This document shows, in pieces, positions 27,416 to 37,079 of a DNA stretch of 64,000 bases. Where the stretch lies: contig NZ_JAIZEN010000002.1 of NCBI RefSeq assembly GCF_024189295.1, forward strand, positions 223,763 to 287,762, written 5' to 3'. This stretch comes from Halobacillus sp. A1 (lineage in GTDB: Bacteria; Bacillota; Bacilli; Bacillales; Halobacillaceae). Positions within the stretch are counted from its first letter, which is position 1, and each line of letters opens with the position of its first letter. The notes beneath the pieces are model-generated. The model worked only from the letters and a program-made list of their open reading frames with translations, ran no database searches and was not told the DNA's origin. The position numbers and the translations under genes were made by a program.

Positions 27416-28240
27416 TTATTTTTGACAGATAGGACAAACATGAGTGCCGCGACCGCTCACTTTCAATTTGATAATAGGGCTCCCACAGCTCTGGCAGTCT
27501 GTATTCTCTTTGCCATAAACCTGGAGCTGCTGTTGGAACATCCCCATTTCTCCTTGTCCATTCAGGTAGGAGCGAATCGTAGTGCCGCCTTGTTCAACAG
27601 CTGCAACTATCGTTGACGTACTCGCTTCTCTCACACGTTTTACTTCTTCTAAAGTGAGCTGGTCAGCCTGCCTTTCAGGATGAACGCGTGCCCGGTAAAG
27701 TGCTTCATCTACATATATATTTCCTAACCCTGCCACGACCGCTTGATCAAGAAGTACAGCTTTAATGTTCCGGGTGGTTCTTTTTAGCTTTTCATAAAAA
27801 TATTCCTCCGTAAAAGCTGGATCGAATGGATCAGGACCTAATTGATTCAAAGGTTTACTAGCCCACTCCGTTCCTTTTTCAAATAAATGCATCGTACCGA
27901 ATTTACGTACATCGTTATATCTCAGTTCAGACCCGTCTTTGAAATGGAATATGACGTGGGTATGCTTAGGTTTTGGAACAGTGTGGTCATACACCCCAAA
28001 CTTCCCCTCCATACGCAAATGCGAGACCATGGACAAATCTTCCATTTCAAATACGAGAAATTTACCTTTGCGCTTTATATCTAAGATCGTTTGACCTTGA
28101 AGTAAAGATTTAAAAACATCCGGGTCTGCCGGGTTCTTGATGATATTGTTCCAAAAAATTGAGACTTCCTCGATCTCTTTATTTATTATTAATTGTTTTA
28201 AAGTTTGCCTTACCGTTTCGACTTCTGGAAGTTCCGGCAT
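27416..28240 (-). CDS. mutM: Formamidopyrimidine-DNA glycosylase (Fpg)
   Basis: 274 aa. The N-terminal PELPEVETV supplies the catalytic Pro after Met removal. The H2TH region (GLGNIYVDEALYRARVHP) and a C-terminal zinc finger (CQSCGSPIIKL, then CPICQ) are intact. It removes 8-oxoguanine and formamidopyrimidines with beta/delta-lyase activity. It starts 14 nt after polA ends, so glycosylase and repair polymerase are made together. GAGGGG precedes the ATG. Confidence 0.97.
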   Translation of the reverse strand: MPELPEVETVRQTLKQLIINKEIEEVSIFWNNIIKNPADPDVFKSLLQGQTILDIKRKGKFLVFEMEDLSMVSHLRMEGKFGVYDHTVPKPKHTHVIFHFKDGSELRYNDVRKFGTMHLFEKGTEWASKPLNQLGPDPFDPAFTEEYFYEKLKRTTRNIKAVLLDQAVVAGLGNIYVDEALYRARVHPERQADQLTLEEVKRVREASTSTIVAAVEQGGTTIRSYLNGQGEMGMFQQQLQVYGKENTDCQSCGSPIIKLKVSGRGTHVCPICQK

Positions 28241-28254
28241 GCTTATCCCCTCAC

Positions 28255-30903
28255 TTACTTCGCATCATACCAGGTGGATCCGTAGGAATAATCAACTTCT
28301 AAAGGAACATCCAATTCCACAGTTTGCTCCATGACTTCTGATACGATTTCTTTTAATTTTTCTATTTCTTCCTGTGGTGCTTCTAATATTAATTCATCAT
28401 GTACTTGAAGAAGCATACGAGCTTTTAAATTCTCTTTGTTCAGCCGCTCGTCCAAATCTATCATCGCTTTTTTGATAATATCAGCAGCACTTCCCTGTAT
28501 GGGGGTATTCATAGCCGTCCGTTCAGCGAAACTCCGCTGGTTGAAATTACGGCTTGTAATTTCAGGAAGGTATCTTCTCCGATTCATAAAAGTGGACACG
28601 TATCCGAGTCTCTTAGCTTCCCGCACTGATTCTTCCATGTATTCTTTTACACCAGGATAACTGGCCAAATATTTATCAATAAATGATTTAGCTTCTTTTC
28701 TGCTTATCCCTAAACTTTGAGACAAGCCGTAGTCACTGATCCCGTAAACAATACCAAAGTTGACAGCTTTTGCATGTCTGCGCATTTGAGAAGTGACTTC
28801 ATTTCCGGGAACATCAAAAACCTCACTGGCGGTTTGAGTATGGATGTCTTTTCCCTCTTTAAAAGCTTCCATCAATTTTTTATCTTGCGCAATATGGGCG
28901 AGAACCCTTAATTCAATTTGAGAATAGTCACTCGCAAAAATTACCCAGTCCTGCTTGGAAGGGATAAAAGCCTGTCTGATTTTCCTTCCTTCCTCCAGAC
29001 GAATAGGAATATTTTGCAGGTTAGGTTCGATGGAACTAAGCCGGCCGGTTTGAGTAAGCGCCTGATTGAATCGTGTATGAATTCTATTCGTATCTTCGTT
29101 TACGACTTTAAGCAATCCTTCAATATATGTGGATTGCAATTTTCCAAGCTGACGGTAAAGCAGGATCTTCTCAATGATTTCATGGTCATCCTGGAGTTGT
29201 TCTAAAACATCAGCTGAAGTTGAGTAACCGGTTTTAGTCTTCTTGATGACAGGAAGCCCTAACTTCTCAAATAAAACAGGACCTAATTGTTTAGGAGAAT
29301 TCAGATTGAATTCCTCTCCCGCCAATTCGAAGATCTCCGTTTTAATATCGTTCAGTCTGCTTTCAAGCTCACTCCGCATATCTTCTAAGCGGCCGGTGTC
29401 CACTTTCACACCATAATGTTCCATTTCACCTAAAATTAAAGCAAGCGGCATTTCAAGCTCATTGTACAATTGATATTGTTCATTAGCTTGAAGCTGCTCT
29501 TCCATGGAATGCTTTAATTTATAAAGAACTTCCGCTTTCCTGGATACATGCTCGTACAGAACATCATTCGAATCTGGAACTTTCAGCTTAGCCCCTTTGC
29601 CATAAATCTCCTCATCGTATTTTACAGCTTTCTCACCCATTCTATGGCTGATCGATGGGATATCATGGTTGTTTTCTGAAGGATTAATAAGATAAGAAGC
29701 CAACAGCAAGTCGAACGTGATACCTTTAATCGAAATATCATGTCTTTTTAATCCTACTAATGTTCTCTTAGCATCGAATACCCATTTTTCATTATTTTCA
29801 TCTTCCGCCCACTTCTTGAACTGCGGAGAGTTCTGAGCATCCTCGATAGATATGAAATAGTGGTTTTGATCATTCACGATAGAAATGCCTACAATAGGAG
29901 ATTGATGATAATTCTCGTGAAGCATCTCTACTACTAAAGCCTCTTTTCCCGTAAACATGTCCTCTTGTATATTCTCAACCACCGTTACATCAAGAGCTTC
30001 CCATTCTTCAGCAGCAGCTTGGTCAGATGCTTCTTCTTGCTCTGAGGATACACGTCCAATTAATGACTGAAAACCGAGATCTCTAAAAGCGTGAGTGACC
30101 TTACCACTATCAAACCCTTTGTAAGAAATATCAGCCAAGTTCATTTCTATAGGAGCTTCTCGTTCAATAGTAACCAATTGTTTGCTCATAAATGCGTCAT
30201 CTTTGTGATTCTCGAGCTTTTCTTTTAATTTCTTACCGCTGACTTCAGTAAGATTTTCAAATACATTACTCAATGTATCAAATTGTGTAAGCAGCTTGAC
30301 AGCCGTTTTTTCTCCAACTCCCGGAACACCAGGAATATTGTCTGAACTGTCCCCCATTAATGCTTTAAGATCAATGACCTGATCCGGTCTAATGCCCATT
30401 TTTTCTTCCATGAAAGGCGGATCATAGGTTTCAACATTGGTAATCCCTTTTTTGGTAAGGCTCACTTTAACGTGGTCGGACACAAGCTGTAGTAAATCCT
30501 TATCACCGGAAATGACCTTCACTTCAAATTTTTCTTTTTCTGCCTGTGTAGCAAGCGTGCCAATGATATCATCTGCCTCATATTGATCAAGCTGATAATA
30601 TCTTATATCAAAAGCATCTAAAAGCTCCTTTAACACAGGAAACTGCTCAGAGAGTTCAGAAGGCGTCTTCTGCCTTCCCCCTTTATATTCGGAATATGTG
30701 GAATGTCTGAATGTCGTTTTTCCCGCATCAAACGCGACAAGAATTCGGTCAGGATTATCTTCTTCTAATATTTTTAATAACATCGTCGTAAATCCATAAA
30801 CGGCGTTTGTGTAAACACCCTTGTCATTATTAAGTAAAGGCAATGCAAAAAATGCACGATAAGCTATACTGTTCCCATCAATTAATACTATTTTCTCAGC
30901 CAT
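28255..30903 (-). CDS. polA: DNA polymerase I
   Basis: 882 aa, close to Bacillus subtilis (880). Order: 5' nuclease domain (1-290; DGNSIAYRAFFALP, VAFDAGKTTFRH, GDKDLLQLVS, GDSSDNIPGVPGVGEKTA), a degenerate 3'-5' exonuclease domain (about 310-470) and the polymerase domain (motif A FASDYSQIELRVLAHI, motif B RRHAKAVNFGIVYG, motif C LLQVHDELILEAP). The exonuclease domain lacks the usual DxE metal motif (VVEMLHEN in its place), as in other Bacillus enzymes, so proofreading is probably absent. It fills gaps in repair and Okazaki-fragment processing. GGAGATG precedes the ATG. Confidence 0.97.
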   Translation of the reverse strand: MAEKIVLIDGNSIAYRAFFALPLLNNDKGVYTNAVYGFTTMLLKILEEDNPDRILVAFDAGKTTFRHSTYSEYKGGRQKTPSELSEQFPVLKELLDAFDIRYYQLDQYEADDIIGTLATQAEKEKFEVKVISGDKDLLQLVSDHVKVSLTKKGITNVETYDPPFMEEKMGIRPDQVIDLKALMGDSSDNIPGVPGVGEKTAVKLLTQFDTLSNVFENLTEVSGKKLKEKLENHKDDAFMSKQLVTIEREAPIEMNLADISYKGFDSGKVTHAFRDLGFQSLIGRVSSEQEEASDQAAAEEWEALDVTVVENIQEDMFTGKEALVVEMLHENYHQSPIVGISIVNDQNHYFISIEDAQNSPQFKKWAEDENNEKWVFDAKRTLVGLKRHDISIKGITFDLLLASYLINPSENNHDIPSISHRMGEKAVKYDEEIYGKGAKLKVPDSNDVLYEHVSRKAEVLYKLKHSMEEQLQANEQYQLYNELEMPLALILGEMEHYGVKVDTGRLEDMRSELESRLNDIKTEIFELAGEEFNLNSPKQLGPVLFEKLGLPVIKKTKTGYSTSADVLEQLQDDHEIIEKILLYRQLGKLQSTYIEGLLKVVNEDTNRIHTRFNQALTQTGRLSSIEPNLQNIPIRLEEGRKIRQAFIPSKQDWVIFASDYSQIELRVLAHIAQDKKLMEAFKEGKDIHTQTASEVFDVPGNEVTSQMRRHAKAVNFGIVYGISDYGLSQSLGISRKEAKSFIDKYLASYPGVKEYMEESVREAKRLGYVSTFMNRRRYLPEITSRNFNQRSFAERTAMNTPIQGSAADIIKKAMIDLDERLNKENLKARMLLQVHDELILEAPQEEIEKLKEIVSEVMEQTVELDVPLEVDYSYGSTWYDAK

Positions 30904-30984
30904 AAATTCATCTCCACTTCGTAAAACGTCATTGCTTTCATTTTACCATGTTCCTACCTAAGAAGAAAAAATCTGCATAAAAAA

Positions 30985-31011
30985 AGGCAGAAGCGAGGGA
31001 AGCTTCTGCCT
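30985..31011 (-). terminator. Terminator of phoPR
   Basis: A 10-bp stem AGGCAGAAGC/GCTTCTGCCT is followed on the minus strand by TTTTTTTATG. It isolates phoPR from polA. Confidence 0.85.
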
Positions 31012-31105
31012 ATAAAAGAGAAAACACCTTGGATGAAAGGGTTTCATAGACACTTTAACAATATAACGTAAACTATAATTAAACAGTACGTTAATAGTTT
31101 GTAAA

Positions 31106-32845
31106 TTATTTAAATAGTTTAACATGGAAAACAGTTCCATTATCTACTTCACTCTCTACCTCGATATGACCGTGATGAGCTTCTATAATATGTTTCACAA
31201 TAGCCAAACCGAGCCCGGTCCCGCCCGAATTGCGGCTTCTCGCTTTATCCACCCGATAGAAACGTTCAAAAATCCGCGGAATTTCTTCTTCAGGAATTCC
31301 AACCCCATTATCACTCACGCTGACTATAACATGCTCCTTATGATCCTCAAGCGTTAAGTGCACATCACCGTTCTCGCTCGTATAATTGATGGCGTTTGCT
31401 ATCAGATTGATGAATACCTGTTTCAAACGGCCGGCATCGCCTTCTATCCATGATTCTCCTTGTAAACGAGAATGGAGGGTAATATTTTTTTGTTCGGCTT
31501 GATGTTCAGCTAGCGGAAGCACCTCTTCTAATAATCGATTCAGATTGATTCTATCTAAGTTAAGTTGAAAATCTTCTCTCTCAACTTTAGATAATTCTAA
31601 TAAATCCTGAATGAGAGATTGCAAACGCCCGCTTTCCTTCAAAATAATCTGCAGAAACTGCTCCAGCATATCTTCATCTTTCATAGCTCCATCTAATAGC
31701 GTTTCAGAAAAACCTCTAATTGAAGTAATCGGAGTTTTCAATTCATGAGAAACATTTGCTACAAAATCTTTTCGCATCTTTTCGAGCTTTTTCAATTCCG
31801 TAATGTCATGGAAAACGAGAACGATCCCTTTCCAATTCCCCTTATCACTAAAAATGGGAGCTCCTGTCACCTCTAAATGTTTTTGATCAATATGGACAGG
31901 CATTATAAATGACTCGGTAACAGTTTCTTCAAACATATAAATATTCTGTACGGTTTCATGTATGGCCGTAAACGGGATAGACTCATGATAGAGGTAACCG
32001 ACGTATTTACTTTTTTCTCCGCCGAAGCTGTCAAGAAATGCACGGTTAACTAATAAAATATAACCTTTTTCATCAATAAGGATCAAACCGCTCCCCATAT
32101 TGTTTATAACGGCTTCTAATTGGTTTTCCTGCATTCCTTTAGTGCTGGTCATGGTCTGCAAGTTTCGGGCAAGTATATTTATAGAGTGACTCAGCTGACC
32201 AGCTTCTCCAAAATGACCCTCATATGTCCTTGCTCTGTAATTTCCTTTGGCTAATTCGTCAGCTACTCCTGCTGCGGATCGTATAGGTTTAATATATTTC
32301 GAAAAAATATTAAAACCGATTAAAAAGATCGCAATAAGACCAAGGAGCAGAGTAAGTCCGATAATTAACCAAATGTTTTTTGTAATATTCGATAATGACT
32401 CCACGGGTGATAAGAGGACAAGAGTGCCTGAAGATTCTCCGATTGTTTGGGGTATCGGATAATAAAACACGTCATCCAGTAAAACCCCTTCCCTTGAAAC
32501 TTGACCCTGACGCTGGATCAAGCCCAGGATTTCCTGTTTTTTCTCTTCTGATATTTCATCATTAGCTTCTACAGTATCTATGACGACCTCATTTTCGTTA
32601 TTAACGAAAATCATACTTGTATTGATTTGTGCACTGAATTCGTCGATGGATTGGCCGTTTACTTGTTCCCCTTCTAAGTAATCTTCCAGAAACGTGACAA
32701 AGTATTGACTCTCCACCGAAATTCTTTCTTCAAAAATGGTAATGAAATAACTGCGTGTCAGTTGAGCCAGCAGTATACCTAAACTAATCATTACGATAAC
32801 GACCAGTATCGTATAGGTTAGTAAAGGCCGAGTATTTGAGCCCAT
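31106..32845 (-). CDS. phoR: Phosphate-regulon sensor histidine kinase PhoR
   Basis: 579 aa. TM1 is at 9-29, an extracellular sensor domain at about 30-157, TM2 at 158-180, then HAMP (about 181-235), PAS (about 243-350), HisKA with phosphoacceptor H367 (FVANVSHELKTPITSIRG) and HATPase (NAINYTSENGD, VSVSDNGVGIPEEE, GGTGLGLAIVKHI). It is a membrane kinase that phosphorylates PhoP under phosphate limitation. Its ATG directly follows the phoP stop codon, so translation is coupled. The PAS-HAMP layout and neighbours (polA, mdh) match Bacillus PhoR; WalK-type kinases are the nearest alternative. Confidence 0.92.
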   Translation of the reverse strand: MGSNTRPLLTYTILVVIVMISLGILLAQLTRSYFITIFEERISVESQYFVTFLEDYLEGEQVNGQSIDEFSAQINTSMIFVNNENEVVIDTVEANDEISEEKKQEILGLIQRQGQVSREGVLLDDVFYYPIPQTIGESSGTLVLLSPVESLSNITKNIWLIIGLTLLLGLIAIFLIGFNIFSKYIKPIRSAAGVADELAKGNYRARTYEGHFGEAGQLSHSINILARNLQTMTSTKGMQENQLEAVINNMGSGLILIDEKGYILLVNRAFLDSFGGEKSKYVGYLYHESIPFTAIHETVQNIYMFEETVTESFIMPVHIDQKHLEVTGAPIFSDKGNWKGIVLVFHDITELKKLEKMRKDFVANVSHELKTPITSIRGFSETLLDGAMKDEDMLEQFLQIILKESGRLQSLIQDLLELSKVEREDFQLNLDRINLNRLLEEVLPLAEHQAEQKNITLHSRLQGESWIEGDAGRLKQVFINLIANAINYTSENGDVHLTLEDHKEHVIVSVSDNGVGIPEEEIPRIFERFYRVDKARSRNSGGTGLGLAIVKHIIEAHHGHIEVESEVDNGTVFHVKLFK

Positions 32846-33541
32846 TTATTTAGGAGACTCCATTTTGTAACCGAGCCCGCGGATCGTCTTAATATAGACC
32901 GGTTTTTTTGTGTCCGGTTCAATTTTTTCTCTTAAGTGACTCACATGGACATCTACGATACGGGTGTCCCCTGCAAAATCATAGTTCCACACGGCACTTA
33001 AGAGCTGATCTCTCGACAATACACGTCCTATGTTTTTCGCAAGATAATAAAGCAGTTCAAATTCTTTTGGAGTAAACGTCAGAGCTTTCTCTTTGATCGT
33101 AGCTTCATACTGTTCAGGATAGATGACAAGATCAGCTATTTGTATGGACTGTGCTGTATCTTCTACAGGTTCCCTTACCATTCTCCGCAGAATCGCTTTG
33201 ATCCTTGCCACAACCTCCCTTGGACTGAAGGGTTTTGTTAAGTAATCATCTGCTCCAAGCTCAAGTCCAAGGACTTTATCGAATTCATCATCCTTGGCAG
33301 TCAACATAAGAATGGGGGTTTGTACTTGTTTCTGACGCAGCTGCTTACATACTTCCATCCCATCCATTCCAGGAAGCATGACGTCAAGGACGATCATGTC
33401 ATAATTAGTGGCGGATGCCTTCTCTAATGCATCACTACCCGTATAAGCTACATGAGTCTCATAGCCTGCTTGATCTATATTATACTTTAATAATGTTACG
33501 ATTGATTCTTCATCGTCAACGATAAGAATTCTCTGTTTCAC
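32846..33541 (-). CDS. phoP: Phosphate-regulon response regulator PhoP
   Basis: 231 aa from a GTG at 33541 (MKQRILIVDDEES), 6 nt after AGGGGG; the frame is open 6 codons further without a site. The receiver domain has the phosphoacceptor D53 in MIVLDVMLPGMDG and K in LTKPFSPRE. The OmpR-type winged helix (about 130-231) ends TRIVDVHVSHLREKIE, TIRGLGYKME. It activates or represses phosphate-starvation genes. It lies upstream of phoR and downstream of the mdh region. Confidence 0.93.
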   Translation of the reverse strand: MKQRILIVDDEESIVTLLKYNIDQAGYETHVAYTGSDALEKASATNYDMIVLDVMLPGMDGMEVCKQLRQKQVQTPILMLTAKDDEFDKVLGLELGADDYLTKPFSPREVVARIKAILRRMVREPVEDTAQSIQIADLVIYPEQYEATIKEKALTFTPKEFELLYYLAKNIGRVLSRDQLLSAVWNYDFAGDTRIVDVHVSHLREKIEPDTKKPVYIKTIRGLGYKMESPK

Positions 33542-33658
33542 AGTAATCCCCCTACACAAACAATTATTTTTTCACTTTAATCATACAATGTAGTTTACAG
33601 TTTGACACGCAACTTTACAATTTTTACAGAAAAATAACATTAGATTATTTTAATATAT

Positions 33659-33870
33659 TGGTTTTGTTAAAGGTGGTTGTTGATATTGATAAGTGAGTTA
33701 TTCGACAATATGGCAGGATGCTTGATTTCGAGAGATTGGGTAAGTAGATCAGTGCAGCGGGGAATGACTCAAAAGCAGTTGTTTTTTTATATGAAGCACC
33801 GTATAAGATGTTTCTATTATCCTCTTAAGAGCAAGAAGGTTCTTAGAGGAAAACAAGTGACTTCTCGACC
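33659..33870. repeat. Dispersed repeat, degenerate copy between phoP and the MaoC gene
   Basis: The left end TTTTGTTAAAGGTGG then TTGATATTGATAAG matches ends at 39519 and 63326. The inner block ACTCAAAAGC ... ATGAAGCACCG ... AAGATGTTTC ... AAGAAGG (33768-33843) matches the reverse complement of 63543-63611. The palindromic core of the 63-kb copy is missing. A 71-codon open frame inside has no ribosome site and is not called. Confidence 0.7.
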
Positions 33871-34080
33871 AATCTTACATTTCATAACATAAAAAACCGA
33901 TTATATTGCCATCGAGTTTTCCTTATACCTACACTTTTATTGAATTTTGCTAAAAAAACTCCAGGAATACTTTTCTAAAACAAGTATACTCAAAGCTATT
34001 AACAATAAACGTACCGTTTTAATTTTATTATGCAATATATGTTGTGCTTCCTTTTTGACGAATCAGAGTCTTCAATAAAA
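33871..34080. other. A+T-rich spacer without recognisable features
   Basis: Between the repeat and the terminator of the MaoC-type gene I see no coding frame with a start site, no strong hairpin and no obvious promoter. Confidence 0.5.
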
Positions 34081-34110
34081 AAGGGAGAAATCACAAATGA
34101 TTTCTCCCTT
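34081..34110 (-). terminator. Terminator of the MaoC-type gene
   Basis: A perfect 13-bp stem (34081-34093 with 34098-34110), a 4-nt loop, followed by TTTTTT on the minus strand. Confidence 0.85.
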
Positions 34111-34181
34111 CAAATGTTGTAATGATATAACTTTACTACTCAATAATTGTACGAATTTCAAAATATAAACCTGGCAGGATT

Positions 34182-34658
34182 CTAATAAAAATTTTCTAAC
34201 GAACTGGCATTTAATGACTTTGGTTCGTAAGGAGGACGTACCGATAACCTACCTGTTATTATTTCATCCCCTTCTTCATCATAACCTACTACATTTACAA
34301 CAATAAAATTCTCCTTTTTGTGGATCATACTAATTTCAATAGTCATCTTCATTTCCGTATAATGGTGAACCGGTTTGGGATAAACCAAATCTTGTTTAAA
34401 AATATGACTACCCGGGCCTGGAAGGTGCATTGAAATCATAGAGGAAACCTTCCCAAATAGCAGAACACTAGGAACGACCGGCCTTTTATAAGGTGTCTCA
34501 GATGCGTAATCATGTTGAATGTACAACGGATTCGCGTCATCCGTGAGACCTAGGTACATAAGTAAATCCCTGTCCTCAATCGTTGAGGTAGAAGTAAATG
34601 TATCTCCAACTTTTAAATCCTGAATCTTTCTGCCTAACTTTCTCTTTTTACCCAGCAT
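34182..34658 (-). CDS. MaoC/hotdog-fold dehydratase-like protein
   Basis: 158 aa from the ATG at 34658, 8 nt after GGAGG; ten upstream in-frame codons overlap that site. One hotdog domain with IQDLKVGDTFTSTSTIEDRDLLMYLGLTDDANPLY is typical of MaoC-like (R)-hydratases, though the classical D-x-NP-x-H catalytic motif appears as DDANPLYIQHD with the His displaced by one residue. PSVLLFGKVSSMISMHLPGPGS is the second conserved segment. Probable role: hydration/dehydration of an acyl-thioester. It follows mdh by about 80 nt with a terminator between them, and is probably separately expressed. Substrate unknown. Confidence 0.8.
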   Translation of the reverse strand: MLGKKRKLGRKIQDLKVGDTFTSTSTIEDRDLLMYLGLTDDANPLYIQHDYASETPYKRPVVPSVLLFGKVSSMISMHLPGPGSHIFKQDLVYPKPVHHYTEMKMTIEISMIHKKENFIVVNVVGYDEEGDEIITGRLSVRPPYEPKSLNASSLENFY

Positions 34659-34701
34659 TCTATCAACCTCCAAAGAAAGCGTTTTCATAACTGTTACAAA
34701 A

Positions 34702-34729
34702 AAGGATTCGAGGATACCCCCGAATCCTT
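34702..34729 (-). terminator. Terminator of citZ-icd-mdh
   Basis: A 12-bp stem with one G-U pair (34702-34713 with 34718-34729), followed by TTTTTTG on the minus strand, 6 nt past the mdh stop. Confidence 0.85.
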
Positions 34730-34735
34730 CTATTT

Positions 34736-35674
34736 CTAGTTTAATACATTCAAAACCTTTTTAACAGAGTCTGCTGATTGATCAAGTTGTTTTTTTTCTT
34801 CTTCTGTTAAATCCAGCTCGATGATCTCTTCAATTCCATTTCCTCCGAGAATTGTCGGTACACCTAAATAAATTCCCTCGTACCCGTATTCTCCTTCAAG
34901 GTAAGCTATAGAAGGAAGAATACGCCGCTGGTCTTTAAGAATAGCTTCTGCCATTTGTGTAAGAGAAGCTGCTGGAGCATAATAGGCACTTCCATTTCCT
35001 AACAGACCTACTATTTCTCCACCACCGGTTCTAGTACGCTGGACAATTTCATCCAGACGTTCTTTTGAAATCAATTTTTCGAGAGGAATACCGCCGGCGA
35101 ATGAATAACGCACGAGTGGTACCATATCGTCTCCGTGTCCGCCTAGAACGAAACCAGTAACATCTTTTATCGATACGTTAAGTTCTTCAGCTACAAATGT
35201 ACGGAAACGAGCAGTGTCAAGCACGCCAGACTGGCCGATCACTCGGTTCTTAGGCAAACCGGCTTCCTGGAACACTGAATAGGTCATGGCATCCACAGGG
35301 TTTGTCAGCACAATGATGTAACAGTCTGGAGAATACTTCACAATCTCTTTCGTTACACTTTTCATGATTTTGGAGTTGGTGTTTACTAAGTCATCTCTAC
35401 TCATGCCAGGTTTACGTGCAATACCTGCAGTAATAATTACGAGGTCGGATCCTTTAGTATCTTCATAATCAGCTGTTCCAGTTACTTTAGCATCAAACCC
35501 TTGTACTGGACTAGCTTCCAACATATCAAGTGCTTTACCTTTTGTCGGATCTTCCATATCTGGAATATCGACTAAAACTACGTCGCCTAATTCTTTCTGG
35601 GCGACCATAAGGGCTGTTGTAGCCCCGGTAAAGCCGCTCCCAATCACTGAAATTTTACTTCTGCGAATGGCCAT
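34736..35674 (-). CDS. mdh: Malate dehydrogenase (NAD)
   Basis: 312 aa, same as Bacillus subtilis. The Rossmann motif [14 protein letters not shown] lies at about 10-23, with the NAD-binding Asp in VVLVDIPD. Arg in [14 protein letters not shown] binds substrate, [14 protein letters not shown] is the LDH-like MDH signature, and catalytic His is in [14 protein letters not shown]. It interconverts malate and oxaloacetate in the TCA cycle. AAAGGGG precedes the ATG, 14 nt after icd. Confidence 0.97.
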   Translation of the reverse strand: MAIRRSKISVIGSGFTGATTALMVAQKELGDVVLVDIPDMEDPTKGKALDMLEASPVQGFDAKVTGTADYEDTKGSDLVIITAGIARKPGMSRDDLVNTNSKIMKSVTKEIVKYSPDCYIIVLTNPVDAMTYSVFQEAGLPKNRVIGQSGVLDTARFRTFVAEELNVSIKDVTGFVLGGHGDDMVPLVRYSFAGGIPLEKLISKERLDEIVQRTRTGGGEIVGLLGNGSAYYAPAASLTQMAEAILKDQRRILPSIAYLEGEYGYEGIYLGVPTILGGNGIEEIIELDLTEEEKKQLDQSADSVKKVLNVLN

Positions 35675-35688
35675 TGGGATCCCCTTTC

Positions 35689-36963
35689 TTAGTCCATGTT
35701 TTTGATTAGAGCATCACCGAATTCAGAACATTTGACCTCAGTAGCACCGTCCATCATACGTGCGAAGTCATATGTCACCACTTTGCTGCCGATCGTTTTA
35801 TCCATAGATTGAGAAATCAGATCTGCTGCTTCTCTCCATCCAAGATGTTCAAGCATAAGCACACCGGAAAGGATGACTGAAGAAGGGTTCACTTTATCTT
35901 GACCAGCATACTTAGGTGCTGTGCCGTGTGTTGCTTCAAAGATAGCATGCCCTGATTCAGAGTTGATGTTGGCACCAGGAGCAATTCCGATCCCTCCGAC
36001 TTGCGCAGCAAGTGCGTCAGAAATGTAGTCGCCATTCAAGTTCATTGTTGCAACTACATCAAACTCTTTCGGACGTGTAAGAATCTGCTGCAAGAAAATG
36101 TCTGCAATGGCATCCTTAACAATCAGTTTACCTTCTGATTCAGCTTTATCTTGAGCAGCATTTGCAGCATCTTTACCTTCTTTTTCAACAATGCGGTCGT
36201 ATTCTGCCCATGTGAATACTTTATCGCCATATTCTTCTTCAGCAACCTCATATCCCCAATTTTTAAATGACCCTTCAGTGAATTTCATGATGTTTCCTTT
36301 GTGAACGAGCGTTACATTTCTGCGCCCTTCAGCTATTGCATAATCGATCGCTGCGCGTACTAAACGCTTAGTTCCTTCTGCTGATACTGGTTTGACACCG
36401 ATTCCAGAAGTTTCAGGGAAACGAATGTTATGTACACCCATTTCATTTTGTAAGAAGTCGATTACTTTCTTCACCTCAGGTGTACCTTCCTGCCATTCGA
36501 TACCTGCATATATATCCTCCGTATTTTCACGGAAAATAGCCATGTTAGTATCCTCTGGCCGCTTAACGGGAGAAGGTACTCCTTCAAAGTAACGGACTGG
36601 ACGTAAACAAGTGAAGAGATCAAGTTCCTGACGAAGTGCAACGTTCAGTGAACGGATTCCTCCACCGATAGGAGTAGTCAAAGGTCCTTTAATAGCGATT
36701 TTGTATTCACGAATAGTATCTAGAGTTTCAGCAGGCAGCCATTCTCCTTTAGAATCATAAGCTTTTTGACCTGCAAGAACTTCTTTCCATTCAATAGATT
36801 TTTGGCCATTGTATGCTTTATCAACTGCCGCTTCGATTACTCGGCTGGCTGCAGCCCAAATGTCCGGCCCTATTCCATCACCTTCAATATAAGGAATGAT
36901 CGGACGATCGGGGACAATTAAATTACCGTTCTGTTCTACTGATATTTTCTGAGATTGTGCCAA
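35689..36963 (-). CDS. icd: Isocitrate dehydrogenase (NADP)
   Basis: 424 aa from a TTG at 36963, 6 nt after AGGAGGG. The substrate-binding Ser and Arg lie in [17 protein letters not shown], the lysine of the active site in [21 protein letters not shown], and cofactor residues in [20 protein letters not shown]. It oxidises isocitrate to 2-oxoglutarate and CO2. It lies 116 nt downstream of citZ and 14 nt upstream of mdh. The gap before it may hold a secondary promoter, but none is clear. Confidence 0.97.
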   Translation of the reverse strand: MAQSQKISVEQNGNLIVPDRPIIPYIEGDGIGPDIWAAASRVIEAAVDKAYNGQKSIEWKEVLAGQKAYDSKGEWLPAETLDTIREYKIAIKGPLTTPIGGGIRSLNVALRQELDLFTCLRPVRYFEGVPSPVKRPEDTNMAIFRENTEDIYAGIEWQEGTPEVKKVIDFLQNEMGVHNIRFPETSGIGVKPVSAEGTKRLVRAAIDYAIAEGRRNVTLVHKGNIMKFTEGSFKNWGYEVAEEEYGDKVFTWAEYDRIVEKEGKDAANAAQDKAESEGKLIVKDAIADIFLQQILTRPKEFDVVATMNLNGDYISDALAAQVGGIGIAPGANINSESGHAIFEATHGTAPKYAGQDKVNPSSVILSGVLMLEHLGWREAADLISQSMDKTIGSKVVTYDFARMMDGATEVKCSEFGDALIKNMD

Positions 36964-37079
36964 AATAAACCCTCCTAAAATGGTTGCTAGATTGGGTAGG
37001 GATAAAACCTACTCTTCCATCATACGTTAAATTAATTGCAATAAAAAGCGAGAGCAGACTGATGCCTGCCGTCTTATTA

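Noticed and set aside
28255..30903. Loss of the 3'-5' exonuclease motif in PolA as a mutation
   Set aside because: This is a general trait of Bacillus-type DNA polymerase I, so it is ordinary here.
33677..33892. 71-codon open frame on the plus strand
   Set aside because: It lies in repeat DNA, has no ribosome site, and its sequence tracks the 63-kb repeat and not a protein family.
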